Positions 1 to 7,374 of a stretch of 14,975 bases of DNA are shown one piece after another. Made by a program: the position numbers and the translations under genes. Position 1 is the first letter of the stretch; each line of letters opens with the position of its first letter. The stretch spans positions 1-14,975 of the forward strand of contig JAVBTE010000089.1 in NCBI GenBank assembly GCA_031556335.1, given 5' to 3'. Source of the stretch: Limiplasma sp031556335 (GTDB lineage Bacteria > Bacillota > Clostridia > Christensenellales > Aristaeellaceae). The notes below the pieces were generated by a model that did not search any database, had not been told where the DNA came from, and was given only the letters and a program-made list of their open reading frames with translations.

Positions 1-105
1 AAATCATAACTAACCCCCCCGCTTGGTTTTTTTTGGGGGGGGTGGGGGCCCACTTATTTTTACAAACTTCTCGTCCCCCCCCGCACTCGTCCTCCGCAAC
101 GCCTC
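1..105. repeat. Low-complexity intergenic DNA with degenerate hairpin-repeat copy
   Basis: No gene is seen here. Read on the minus strand, 88 to 14 carries GAGTGCGGGG, then a GGGCCCCC run, a C-tract, AAAACCAAG and a final G-tract. The same order of blocks occurs on the plus strand at 14736-14806 (GAGTGCGGGGG, GGCCCCCC, CTCCC, AAAACCAAA, GGGGG), so this looks like a decayed third copy lying downstream of the minus-strand gene. C-tract 14-20 and G-tract 35-42 can pair. Long homopolymers make the exact base count here uncertain. Confidence 0.4.
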
Positions 106-1635
106 TCACTCCCCCGCCGCCAGGGTTTTCAGGCGGTACAGATACACCTTTTGGTACCAGTAGCCGACCGGGGCGTCCGCCGTGGCCACCAGGTCATAGT
201 TCCGGGTGATATCGCCGGGCTGGCGGCCCCGGGTCACCACATAGTCGCACAGGCCTTCGGCAATGTAGCGGGTTTGCTCGGAAAGCATCTCCTCAAGCGG
301 CACGTTGGTCTGGTGAAAGTACTTCACGTTGGGCACGATGCCCGTGGCCGTATAAAACCCGGCGTCCATAAAGCCATAGTTTAAAAGCGTGGCGTTTGGG
401 GTTTGGTTGATGACTGCCGCCAGCTGATACTGCATGGTGGTTTCTTTGGGCTTCAAAAACGAGGTTTTGGTGTTTCGGCTGGCAGGGTAGCACAGGGCTA
501 TGGCCAAGAGGCAGGCTCCTGCCGCCAGCGCGGAAAGGCGGCGGCGGTTCAAAAGCCCGGCAGCCTTTTTTGTCAGCAAGCCGCAAAGCGGAACCAGGCA
601 CAGGGGCGTAAACACCGCCAGCGGAAGCCCGTAATAGGCATAGGTCTTGCCCCCGGCGAACACCCCCAGGGCCGTGAAGCCGAAAAGCAGCCACGGAACG
701 GCCCGCTCCCAAAGCGGAGCCTCCTTTCGGAAAGCCGCGTACAAAAGGCCCAGGGCCCCGGGCACGGCGTAGCGCAGGTTCTGCCCGCCCCAGGCAAGGC
801 CCGCCTTGCCCATGGCCTTGATTCGGGGCCATAAGCCCGCCGGCCCGTCATTTTGAGAGTATAAAAACAGGTTGTCATACAAATAGGTTTTCAGCCAGGA
901 CAGGATGGCCCCGTTCACGCCAAAATACAAAACCCAGGGCAGCGTGGCCAGCGCAATGCCCAGCCCGAAAAACAGCAGGCTTTGCCACGCGGCCTTCCAC
1001 TGCCTTCGGCCGGCCTGGCAGAGAAACACCGTCAAGATCCAGGCAAAATGGAAACCCAGCAACGTAAACTTGATCCACAGCACGCACCCGCAAAGAACGC
1101 CATGCAGCAGAAGGGTTTTGGGCTCCATGGGCTTGGGGGATTCGGTTTTCAGGTAGCGCGTCAGCCCAAACAGCGACCAGCCCAAAAGCGGCAGGCACAA
1201 TTCCTCGGCGCTGTCTCCCGACTGAAAGCTCCAGGAGGAAAACACCGCCAGCGCCAAAAACGGCAGCGCCACATAGGCCCAGCGCCGCTCTCCGTACAGG
1301 GCCAGCATTTGCGCCACGCTGAAAAGAAACAGCGCGCCGCTGAGCGCCTCCAGCAAAAACACCCCCACAAACGAAAGGGGAGAAATGAACGCGCACAAGG
1401 CGTGCAACGCATACAAAAGCGGGCCTTTGTGGTCGTACAGGTCCCGGTACATCAGCCGGCCCTTCAGCATGCCCTTGCCCACCGTAAAATAGATGTTGGC
1501 GTCCGACCAGTCGTTGATGGGGTACAGGGGCGAGGACTTGCTGCACAACAGCAAACAGCCCACGGCAACCAGCAGGCAATAGCCAAAGGTCAGCCAAAGC
1601 TTGCCTTTTTCTTGCTTTTGCAGGGAAATCGCCAT
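106..1635 (-). CDS. GT39/ArnT-like polytopic membrane glycosyltransferase
   Basis: 509-residue integral membrane protein resembling family 39 (PMT/ArnT-like) GT-C glycosyltransferases, which transfer a sugar from a polyprenyl-phosphate donor to a surface acceptor. One helix (about residues 15-32) is followed by an outside loop with NDWSDAN (D42, D45) and YRDLYDHKGPLLY (63-75), a typical first-loop pattern of this fold in which the acidic residues are catalytic candidates. About ten more hydrophobic segments follow, then a soluble C-terminal part of about 110 residues. The ATG at 1635 is preferred because AGGCGG lies 7 nt upstream and a promoter-like pair ends just before it; a TTG at 1686 would extend it by 17 residues but lies inside the -35 box. 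It is divergent from the plus-strand cluster. The acceptor and sugar cannot be read from sequence. Membrane class is secure, the glycosyltransferase role fairly likely. Confidence 0.75.
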   Translation of the reverse strand: MAISLQKQEKGKLWLTFGYCLLVAVGCLLLCSKSSPLYPINDWSDANIYFTVGKGMLKGRLMYRDLYDHKGPLLYALHALCAFISPLSFVGVFLLEALSGALFLFSVAQMLALYGERRWAYVALPFLALAVFSSWSFQSGDSAEELCLPLLGWSLFGLTRYLKTESPKPMEPKTLLLHGVLCGCVLWIKFTLLGFHFAWILTVFLCQAGRRQWKAAWQSLLFFGLGIALATLPWVLYFGVNGAILSWLKTYLYDNLFLYSQNDGPAGLWPRIKAMGKAGLAWGGQNLRYAVPGALGLLYAAFRKEAPLWERAVPWLLFGFTALGVFAGGKTYAYYGLPLAVFTPLCLVPLCGLLTKKAAGLLNRRRLSALAAGACLLAIALCYPASRNTKTSFLKPKETTMQYQLAAVINQTPNATLLNYGFMDAGFYTATGIVPNVKYFHQTNVPLEEMLSEQTRYIAEGLCDYVVTRGRQPGDITRNYDLVATADAPVGYWYQKVYLYRLKTLAAGE

Positions 1636-1657
1636 GTACCCACCGCCTTTGCACCCA

Positions 1658-1686
1658 AGCATAACACAATCCTGGGGCCGGGGCAA
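1658..1686 (-). promoter_or_regulatory. Sigma-A-like promoter for the minus-strand glycosyltransferase
   Basis: On the minus strand TTGCCC (1686-1681) and TATGCT (1663-1658) are separated by exactly 17 nt; each matches 4 of 6 consensus bases. Transcription would begin near 1651, giving a very short leader before the AGGCGG ribosome binding site and the ATG at 1635. Confidence 0.5.
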
Positions 1687-1705
1687 GAGGTGGCCTCCGC
1701 CTGTA

Positions 1706-1734
1706 TGGCAATTCCGGGCAAACCATGGTATACT
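1706..1734 (+). promoter_or_regulatory. Extended -10 promoter for the plus-strand gene cluster
   Basis: TATACT at 1729-1734 (5 of 6 consensus) is preceded by TGG, giving an extended -10 (TGnTATACT). The -35 position at 17-nt spacing is TGGCAA (1706-1711), which is weak, as is usual for extended -10 promoters. Transcription would start near 1741, leaving a leader of about 70 nt before the ATG at 1812. It is back to back with the minus-strand promoter, about 20 nt between the two -35 regions. Confidence 0.5.
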
Positions 1735-1811
1735 ATTTTGTTGAGGGACCGGCCCGCCTATGGCTGTTCGTGCCCGCCGCCATCCACAAAAGCCAGGAGT
1801 GTGAACCGTCC

Positions 1812-3368
1812 ATGAAGCTACGAACCGCCAGCGCGGCCCGGCCGTCCTTTCCTTCGGCCAGGCTGCTGTCCTTGGTCTGCGTGCTTGTGCTGGTGGCCGG
1901 CGTTTTGCCCCTGTACGCCATTTCCCTGTACAACCACCCCTATTTTGACGATTATAACTTTGCCGCGGCCACCCACGCCGTTTGGCAGGACACCCACAGC
2001 CTGCCTGCTGTGCTGACAGCAGCCCTCAAAAGCGCCAAAACCGCCCGAAACGCCTGGCAGGGAACCTACACCGGCACGCTGCTCAGCACGGTGCAGCCCG
2101 GGATGTTTTCGGAGCGGCTCTACTTTCTTACCACCTTTTTCCTGCTCACCGCGTTTTTGCTTTGCTTCGGTTTCTTTTTCAGTGTGGTGTTCCATGGCCT
2201 GCTGGGCCTAAAAAAGACCGAAACGGTGACGCTGGTTTCGCTGGCCCTGACGCTGCTTGTGCAGTTCATGCCGGACCCGGACGAGGCGTTTTTCTGGTTC
2301 AACGGGGGCATTGGCAACACCTTTATCTACTCCCTGCTGTTTTTAAGCCTGGGGCTGTGCCTGAAGCTGGAGCAGGCCCAAACCCGCCGGGGCCGGTTAG
2401 TTTTGATGCTGCCCCTGGTTGTGCTGATGGCGCTGCTGGGCGGGGGCAGCTACGGCGGCGGCGTGTTCGGGTTGTGCGTTTACGGCTTGCTCCTCTTGTG
2501 GGCATTTGCGCGGAAAAGGCCCGCCCGCTTTTTATATGCCGCTTTGTTTACCGTGTTTTTGGGCTGCTTTTTATACAGCGTTTTCGCGCCGGGCAATGCC
2601 GTGCGGGCCGGATACATGGGCACCCAAATTTCCCCGGTGAAGGCCGTTTTGCAGGCGCTGTACTATGGCGTTGCCCTGATGGGCAGCTATGTGCGGCTGC
2701 CCTTGCTGGCGGTGACCGCGCTGCTTTTGCCCGCCTTTTTCGCGGCGGCAAAAAAAAGCCCCTTTCTGTTTCGGCATCCATTACTGGTGCTGGGGGCGGG
2801 GATGTGCCTGTACTGCACCCAGTTTGCCCCTCCCCTGTATGCCGGCGGCGTGGGCATTGGCGGCGGCCGCATTGTGGATACCTATTACCAAAGCTTTGTG
2901 GTGATGTGGTTTTTGTACGCGTTCTACCTTGCCGGGGTTGTGGCCCGCCGCCTGGAGGCCCGGCCGGAGGGGGCCCCTAGCGGCCTTGTCCCCTGGAAAG
3001 CCGTAAAGCCATCCCCCCGCCTTCGCCAGGGTTTCCTGTTGGCTTGCTGCTTTGTGTTGCTGGTGGGCTGCCTGGCCTGGAAGCGGCCTCACGACGCCAC
3101 CTACGGTCCCCAAAACATGGCCGGGGGCAGCGCGGCTCTTTCCATTTTGCGGGGCGAGGCCCAGGCCTATCACCGGGAAATGACCGCCAGGGAAGCGCTG
3201 TTACGCGACGCGTCCCAGCCGGAAGTCACTTTGGCCCCCCTCAGCGCGGTGCCGGACATCTTCATGAAAGACCTGCTGGTGGCGGACGCGCCCTACGAGG
3301 TGCGGCCCAGCTTATGCACCTACTACGGCAAAACCGCCATTCATTTGGCGGTCGAGGAGGCGCGCTGA
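1812..3368 (+). CDS. DUF6056-like polytopic membrane protein (first paralogue), putative GT-C enzyme
   Basis: 518-residue membrane protein that I match, from memory, to the DUF6056 family of unknown function. One N-terminal helix (about 18-37) is followed by an outside loop with NHPYFDDY (41-48; D46, D47), a placement that recalls the catalytic acidic pair in the first loop of GT-C glycosyltransferases; PDPDEAFFWFNGG (154-166) is a second acidic/aromatic loop. Roughly ten helices follow, then a soluble tail with YGPQNMAGGSAA and RGEAQAY. Upstream in-frame ATG 1725 overlaps the promoter, so ATG 1812 was chosen; AGGAG at 1795-1799 is 12 nt away, rather far. It overlaps the next gene by one base (TGATG) and is clearly its paralogue. 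Glycosyltransferase activity is inference from topology and neighbours. Confidence 0.75.
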   Translation: MKLRTASAARPSFPSARLLSLVCVLVLVAGVLPLYAISLYNHPYFDDYNFAAATHAVWQDTHSLPAVLTAALKSAKTARNAWQGTYTGTLLSTVQPGMFSERLYFLTTFFLLTAFLLCFGFFFSVVFHGLLGLKKTETVTLVSLALTLLVQFMPDPDEAFFWFNGGIGNTFIYSLLFLSLGLCLKLEQAQTRRGRLVLMLPLVVLMALLGGGSYGGGVFGLCVYGLLLLWAFARKRPARFLYAALFTVFLGCFLYSVFAPGNAVRAGYMGTQISPVKAVLQALYYGVALMGSYVRLPLLAVTALLLPAFFAAAKKSPFLFRHPLLVLGAGMCLYCTQFAPPLYAGGVGIGGGRIVDTYYQSFVVMWFLYAFYLAGVVARRLEARPEGAPSGLVPWKAVKPSPRLRQGFLLACCFVLLVGCLAWKRPHDATYGPQNMAGGSAALSILRGEAQAYHREMTAREALLRDASQPEVTLAPLSAVPDIFMKDLLVADAPYEVRPSLCTYYGKTAIHLAVEEAR

Positions 3369-4897
3369 TGGAAAAATCCTCTTTGTTCCTCTCCCGCCGG
3401 TTGGTGGCGGGCCTGTGCGTTCTTCTGCTTGTGGCCAGCCTTGCGCCCCTTTATGCCCTCTCTTTTTACAACCACCCCTTCTACGATGATTTCGGCTTTT
3501 CCCTGCTGACCCGGGCCGCCTGGACAAGCGCCCGCAGCCTGCCCGCCGTGGCGGAAGCGGCCCTGCGCAACACCGCAGGCATCCGAAATACCTGGGAGGG
3601 CACCTATACCACCTCCTTTATCGGGGCACTGCAGCCCGCCGTGTTTGGGGAGGGATATTACTGGATCACCACGTTTTTGCTGCTGACGGCGCTGCTTTGC
3701 GCCCTTTGGTTTTTGCTCTGGCAAGCCCTTGGAAAGGGCCTGGGCTGCGACGTCCCCACCTGCGTCATCGCCTTTTGCGCCCTCGCCTTTGTCATAATCC
3801 AGTTCGTTCCGGATGTTTCGGAGGCCTTTTTCTGGTTCAACGGCGGCACTGCCTATACCCTTATGTGGGCCCTGTGCTGCTTTTGGGCGGGCCTGCTGTT
3901 GAAGCTGGCCCAGGCCCAAACCAAAGCAAAAACGGCGCTCTGGTTTGCGCTGCTGGCCCCTGTTACCGTGCTGATGGGCGGAGCCAAATATTCCACGGTG
4001 CTGTTTGCCTGCCTGCTTCTTTTTTGCTTCACCCTCCGGGCCTTCCTTCTCCGGCGGCCCAAGCGGCTTTTGTACCTGCTGCTTGCCCTTTTGCTGCTGG
4101 GCTGCCTTTTTTTCAGCGCCTCCGCCCCGGGCAATGCCGTTCGCGCCAAAACCCTGCACGGCGGCATGGGCGCCCCCAAGGCCGTGCTTCAGGCCCTGTA
4201 CTTTGGGCTGGCCCTGATGGGCAACTGGTTTTCTTTGCCCCTGGCGGCGGCAGTACTGCTTTGGGCCGGGTTGCTGCTGCCCTTCCTTCGGCAAAGCCGC
4301 CTGGGCTTTGCCCACCCGGTTTGGGTCACCGCCCTGGCCCTGGGCCTGTTTTGCGCCCAGCTGGCCCCCACGCTGCTCACCGGCAACTACCTGGGGGACG
4401 GCCGTACCGTGAATACCTACTATTTTTCCTATGTTCTCATGGCTTGCCTACTTATGGTATACTGGTTGGGTTGGGGGCTGAAACGGTTTGCGAAAAGCGC
4501 CCCGTCGGAAGCCCCGGCTGCCCCGCCGCAAGCCACCGCCCCGCCCCGGGGCATTTCCCTCCGCCTGCTTTCCGGCGTGCTGGCCCTGCTGGTGCTGGGC
4601 TGCCTTTCCTGCCGCCCGGAGGGCGCGGAAAGCTACGGCCCCCAAAACATGGCTGGGGGCAGCGCGGCCCTGTCCCTTTGGCGGGGCGAGGCCCAGGCCT
4701 ATGACCGGGCCATGGACGCCCGGGACGCTCTTTTGAACGACCCGGCCCAGGCGGCCATCACACTGGTCCCGGTGGCCCCCATTCCCAAGGCGTTCATGAG
4801 CGACGCTCTGGACAGCCAGTCGCTGGAATATGTGCTTTCCTTATATGCGGAGTATTACGGAAAAGCCTCGGTCACCGTGGCCGATGCAAAGGAGTGA
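3368..4897 (+). CDS. DUF6056-like polytopic membrane protein (second paralogue), putative GT-C enzyme
   Basis: 509-residue paralogue of the preceding protein. The same landmarks recur in order: N-terminal helix (about 12-31), NHPFYDDF (35-42; D40, D41), WEGTYTTSF near 76-84, PDVSEAFFWFNGG (148-160), SAPGNAVRA, and a tail with YGPQNMAGGSAA and RGEAQAY. The tail is also conserved in DNA: 3101-3170 and 4633-4702 match at 64 of 70 bases, pointing to tandem duplication or gene conversion. The start is the ATG overlapping the previous stop (TGATG), so translation is probably coupled; longer upstream in-frame starts fall inside the preceding gene. The SDR gene follows 4 nt later. Keeping both copies suggests different acceptors, different sugars or a heterodimer, none of which can be decided from sequence. 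Confidence 0.75.
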   Translation: MEKSSLFLSRRLVAGLCVLLLVASLAPLYALSFYNHPFYDDFGFSLLTRAAWTSARSLPAVAEAALRNTAGIRNTWEGTYTTSFIGALQPAVFGEGYYWITTFLLLTALLCALWFLLWQALGKGLGCDVPTCVIAFCALAFVIIQFVPDVSEAFFWFNGGTAYTLMWALCCFWAGLLLKLAQAQTKAKTALWFALLAPVTVLMGGAKYSTVLFACLLLFCFTLRAFLLRRPKRLLYLLLALLLLGCLFFSASAPGNAVRAKTLHGGMGAPKAVLQALYFGLALMGNWFSLPLAAAVLLWAGLLLPFLRQSRLGFAHPVWVTALALGLFCAQLAPTLLTGNYLGDGRTVNTYYFSYVLMACLLMVYWLGWGLKRFAKSAPSEAPAAPPQATAPPRGISLRLLSGVLALLVLGCLSCRPEGAESYGPQNMAGGSAALSLWRGEAQAYDRAMDARDALLNDPAQAAITLVPVAPIPKAFMSDALDSQSLEYVLSLYAEYYGKASVTVADAKE

Positions 4898-4901
4898 GCC
4901 C

Positions 4902-5645
4902 ATGCTGCTATCCGGAAAAAACGCCCTCATCACCGGCGCCGCGCGGGGCATTGGCCTAGCGTTGCTTACCGTGTTCGCCGAGGAAGGCGCCAATGTGTGG
5001 GCCTTTGCCCGTACCCCCTCTCCTGCCTTTGAGGAAACCTGCGCCGCCCTGGCGGGGGCCCACGGCGTGTGGGTCAAGCCCGTCTATGCCGAGCTTGCCG
5101 ACGCGCAGGCCCGCAAGGCGGCCTTTGCCCAGGTAATGGCCGACAAACAGCCCCTGGACGTATTGGTGTCCAACGCCGGAATCATGGGCGAGGACAAGCT
5201 GTTCCAAATGACCGCCGAGGACGAGATGCGCGGCATTTTCGACGTCAACTTCTTCGCCCTTTTGGAGGTGTGCCGTTTCGCCACCCGGCTGATGGCCCGG
5301 CGCAAAAGCGGCGCTGTGGTGAACATCGCAAGCGTGGCGGGCCTGGACGGGGACAGCCGCATCGACTATTCCGCCAGCAAGGCCGCCGTCATCGCCGCCA
5401 CAAAAAAAATGGCCCGGGAATACGCGCCCATGGGCATTCGGGTCAACGCCCTGGCCCCCGGCTATACCGATACCGACCTCGTCTCCGGCCTCAGCGAAAA
5501 AGTGGAGCAGGAAACCCTTTTAAAAATTCTGCTCCGCCGCAAGGCGGAGCCCCGGGAAATCGCGCACGTGGCCGCCTTCCTGGCCAGCGACAGGGCCAGC
5601 TACGTCACCGGCCAGGTGTGGCGGGTGGACGGCGGAACATTGTAA
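4902..5645 (+). CDS. Short-chain dehydrogenase/reductase, FabG-like
   Basis: 247-residue classical SDR, a cytosolic NAD(P)H-dependent oxidoreductase. Visible family marks are the nucleotide-binding TGAARGIG (11-18), NAG (91-93), the catalytic Ser144, Tyr156 and Lys160 in YSASK, a PGYTDTD segment after the active site, and a C-terminal SYVTGQVWRVDGG that is typical of 3-oxoacyl-ACP reductase-like members. Length is normal. ATG 4902 has AAAGGAG at 4888-4894, 7 nt upstream. It lies 4 nt after a membrane glycosyltransferase-like gene and upstream of ACP, ligase, LuxE and LuxC genes, so a role in reducing a fatty 3-oxoacyl group, or the aldehyde produced by LuxC, or a sugar ketone, is plausible. 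FabG-like sequences are used in many pathways, so the substrate is open. Confidence 0.9.
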   Translation: MLLSGKNALITGAARGIGLALLTVFAEEGANVWAFARTPSPAFEETCAALAGAHGVWVKPVYAELADAQARKAAFAQVMADKQPLDVLVSNAGIMGEDKLFQMTAEDEMRGIFDVNFFALLEVCRFATRLMARRKSGAVVNIASVAGLDGDSRIDYSASKAAVIAATKKMAREYAPMGIRVNALAPGYTDTDLVSGLSEKVEQETLLKILLRRKAEPREIAHVAAFLASDRASYVTGQVWRVDGGTL

Positions 5646-5658
5646 CGCCATGGCTTTT

Positions 5659-5698
5659 GCGAGAGGGAACCCCTTTTGCAAAATGGGTTCCCTCTCGC
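5659..5698 (+). terminator. Strong intergenic hairpin between SDR and ACP genes
   Basis: GCGAGAGGGAACCC (5659-5672) and GGGTTCCCTCTCGC (5685-5698) form a perfect 14-bp stem; the loop itself holds the palindrome TTTTGCAAAA (5674-5683), allowing further pairing. No clear T-run follows on either side (the plus strand continues GCTCTCCTTCCTG), so it may act as a weak terminator, attenuator or RNA-processing/stability element rather than a standard intrinsic terminator. It belongs to a repeat family also seen at 14736-14806. Confidence 0.55.
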
Positions 5699-5717
5699 GC
5701 TCTCCTTCCTGAAAACC
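5659..5717 (+). repeat. Hairpin repeat family I, copy 1
   Basis: Blocks GGGAACC, CTTTTGCAAAA, GGTTCCC, a CTCTCC/CTTCC pyrimidine stretch and GAAAACC occur in this order here. The same blocks recur at 14742-14796 as GGGAACC, CTTTTTGCAAAA, GGTTTCC, CCCCTCCC and GAAAACC. The shared tail beyond the stem argues for common origin rather than two unrelated hairpins. Confidence 0.55.
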
Positions 5718-5747
5718 ACTTAAAGATGCTTTTAAGGAGTGATTCCC

Positions 5748-5984
5748 ATGAACAATCAGGAAAAATACGTGAACGCCTTTGTGACCGCTTTGGAAATCCC
5801 CGCCGCAGAAGTGCCCGCTTTGGTCTACGGCCAAAGCGCCGGCTGGGACAGCGTGGGGCATATGACCCTTGTGGCCGCCCTGGAGGACGCTTTTGACATC
5901 ATGATCGAAATGGACGACATCATCGACCTCAGCTCGTTTGAAAAGGGAAAGGAGATCCTCCGCAAATATGATGTGGACATTTGA
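5748..5984 (+). CDS. Acyl carrier protein
   Basis: 78-residue acidic acyl/peptidyl carrier protein. The phosphopantetheine attachment site is Ser35 in GWDSVGHM, followed by a helix (LVAALEDAFDI) and acidic EMDDIIDL, the typical carrier-protein layout. The form GWDSVGHM, rather than GADSLDTV, suggests a specialised ACP serving a dedicated ligase, not the housekeeping fatty-acid ACP. ATG 5748 has AAGGAG at 5734-5739, 8 nt upstream; the GTG at 5739 overlaps that site and was rejected. A weak hairpin (CTTAAA 5719-5724 with TTTAAG 5731-5736) could partly cover the ribosome binding site. It overlaps the ligase start by 17 nt, so the ligase most likely loads an acid onto this carrier, from which LuxE/LuxC could draw it. 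Confidence 0.92.
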   Translation: MNNQEKYVNAFVTALEIPAAEVPALVYGQSAGWDSVGHMTLVAALEDAFDIMIEMDDIIDLSSFEKGKEILRKYDVDI

Positions 5985-7374
5985 CCGCTTCGGGGACCGG
6001 GCGGCGGTCATCGCCGAAACCGGCGCGCATCTCACCTACCAAGAACTGGCCCGGGAAAGCGAAGCCCTCTTTGCCGCAGCGGGAGGCCGCTGCCTTGTGA
6101 TGCAGCTTTGCGAAAACACCCTGGGCAGCTTTGTGGGCTACGCGGCGTTTTTAGAGCATGGCATCGTGCCCGCCATGCTGGCGGCGGACCTGGACCCGGA
6201 CCTGCTATCCTCCCTGTACGCGGCCTATGCCCCCAAGTATTTGTGGGCGCCGGAACGCTTCACCCGGGAGGGTTGTGTGCCGGTGTACGCGCGCTTTGGC
6301 TACCATTTGTTGAAAACCCCGTTTGGCAACCAAGCAGCCCTGCACCCGGACCTGGCCCTTTTGCTGACCACCAGCGGCTCCACCGGCAGCCCCAAGTTTG
6401 TGCGGCAAAGCTACCGGAACCTGCGGGCCAATACGGACAGCATTGTCGATTACCTGGCCTTGACCGCCGAGGAGCGCCCCATCACCACCCTGCCCATGAA
6501 CTACACCTATGGGCTGAGCATCATCAACACCCACCTGGACGTAGGGGCCACAACGCTGCTCACCGACAAAGGCATCGCCCAAAAGGAATTCTGGGCCTTC
6601 TTCAAAGCCCAGGGGGCCACCAGCTTTGGCGGCGTGCCCTACACCTATGAAATGCTGGACCGCATGCGCTTCACCCGCATGGACCTGCCCAGCCTCACCT
6701 CCATGAACCAGGCCGGGGGCAAGCTTTTGCCCGCCCTCCACGAAAAGTTCGCCAAGTGGTGCCTGGAAACCGGGCGGCAGTTCATCGTCATGTACGGCCA
6801 GTGCGAGGCTTCCCCCCGCATGGGCTACCTGCCGCCGGACAAAAGCCTTCAAAAGGCCGGGGCCATGGGCGTGGCCATTCCCGGGGGCCGGTTTGAACTG
6901 GTGGGGGTGGACGGGGAGCCCGTCACCAAGCCCGGCATCACCGGGGAGCTGCGCTTTTACGGGGAAAACGTGGCCATGGGCTATGCCGAAAAAGCGGCGG
7001 ACCTGGCCCTGGGGGACCAGTGGCACGGCGTTTTGGACACCGGGGACATGGCGCAGCGGGACGAGGACGGCTACTACACCATTGTGGGCCGCAAAAAGCG
7101 GTTTTTGAAGCTGTTTGGCAACCGGGTCAACCTGGACGAGACGGAGCGCATGTTGAAGGCCGCTTTCCCCGGCCTGGAATGCGCCTGCGCCGGCAGGGAC
7201 GACCACCTGTACCTGTTTGCCACCGAGGAAGGCCGCCTTTCGGAAATGCGGGCCTTTCTTGCGGGCAAAACCGGCCTGAACCCCTCCGCCTTCCATGTGC
7301 GGACCCTTGCCGCCATTCCCAAAAGCGATTCCGGCAAAACGCTCTACAAGGAGCTGGAAAAGTATTATGACTGA
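5968..7374 (+). CDS. AMP-forming acyl-CoA/acyl-ACP ligase (ANL superfamily)
   Basis: 468-residue adenylate-forming enzyme: acid plus ATP gives acyl-AMP, then a thioester, here probably on the adjacent ACP. Motifs in order: P-loop TTSGSTGSPK (134-143), MNYTYGLS, YGQCEA (276-281), GELRFYGENVAMGY, TGD (358-360) with the ribose-binding Asp, hinge region GRKKRFLKLFGNRVNLDE (374-391) and PKSDSGK with the catalytic Lys457. The fifth motif usually reads YGxTE; here Cys replaces Thr. The protein is somewhat shorter than typical long-chain ligases (over 500 residues). Start: tandem ATGs at 5968 and 5971; AAAGGAG at 5948-5954 is 13 nt from the first, within the ACP gene, so translation is probably coupled. 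Overlaps luxE by 8 nt. Substrate (fatty, amino or hydroxy acid) not readable. Confidence 0.9.
   Translation: MMWTFDRFGDRAAVIAETGAHLTYQELARESEALFAAAGGRCLVMQLCENTLGSFVGYAAFLEHGIVPAMLAADLDPDLLSSLYAAYAPKYLWAPERFTREGCVPVYARFGYHLLKTPFGNQAALHPDLALLLTTSGSTGSPKFVRQSYRNLRANTDSIVDYLALTAEERPITTLPMNYTYGLSIINTHLDVGATTLLTDKGIAQKEFWAFFKAQGATSFGGVPYTYEMLDRMRFTRMDLPSLTSMNQAGGKLLPALHEKFAKWCLETGRQFIVMYGQCEASPRMGYLPPDKSLQKAGAMGVAIPGGRFELVGVDGEPVTKPGITGELRFYGENVAMGYAEKAADLALGDQWHGVLDTGDMAQRDEDGYYTIVGRKKRFLKLFGNRVNLDETERMLKAAFPGLECACAGRDDHLYLFATEEGRLSEMRAFLAGKTGLNPSAFHVRTLAAIPKSDSGKTLYKELEKYYD

Noticed and set aside
1725..1811. Longer N-terminus of the first DUF6056-like protein (ATG 1725)
   Set aside because: This ATG precedes and overlaps the extended -10 box, so it would not be in the transcript; the paralogue also starts shortly before the first helix.
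4830..4901. Longer N-terminus of the SDR (start at 4830)
   Set aside because: It lies inside the upstream membrane-protein gene, lacks a ribosome binding site and would put 24 extra residues before a normal SDR start.
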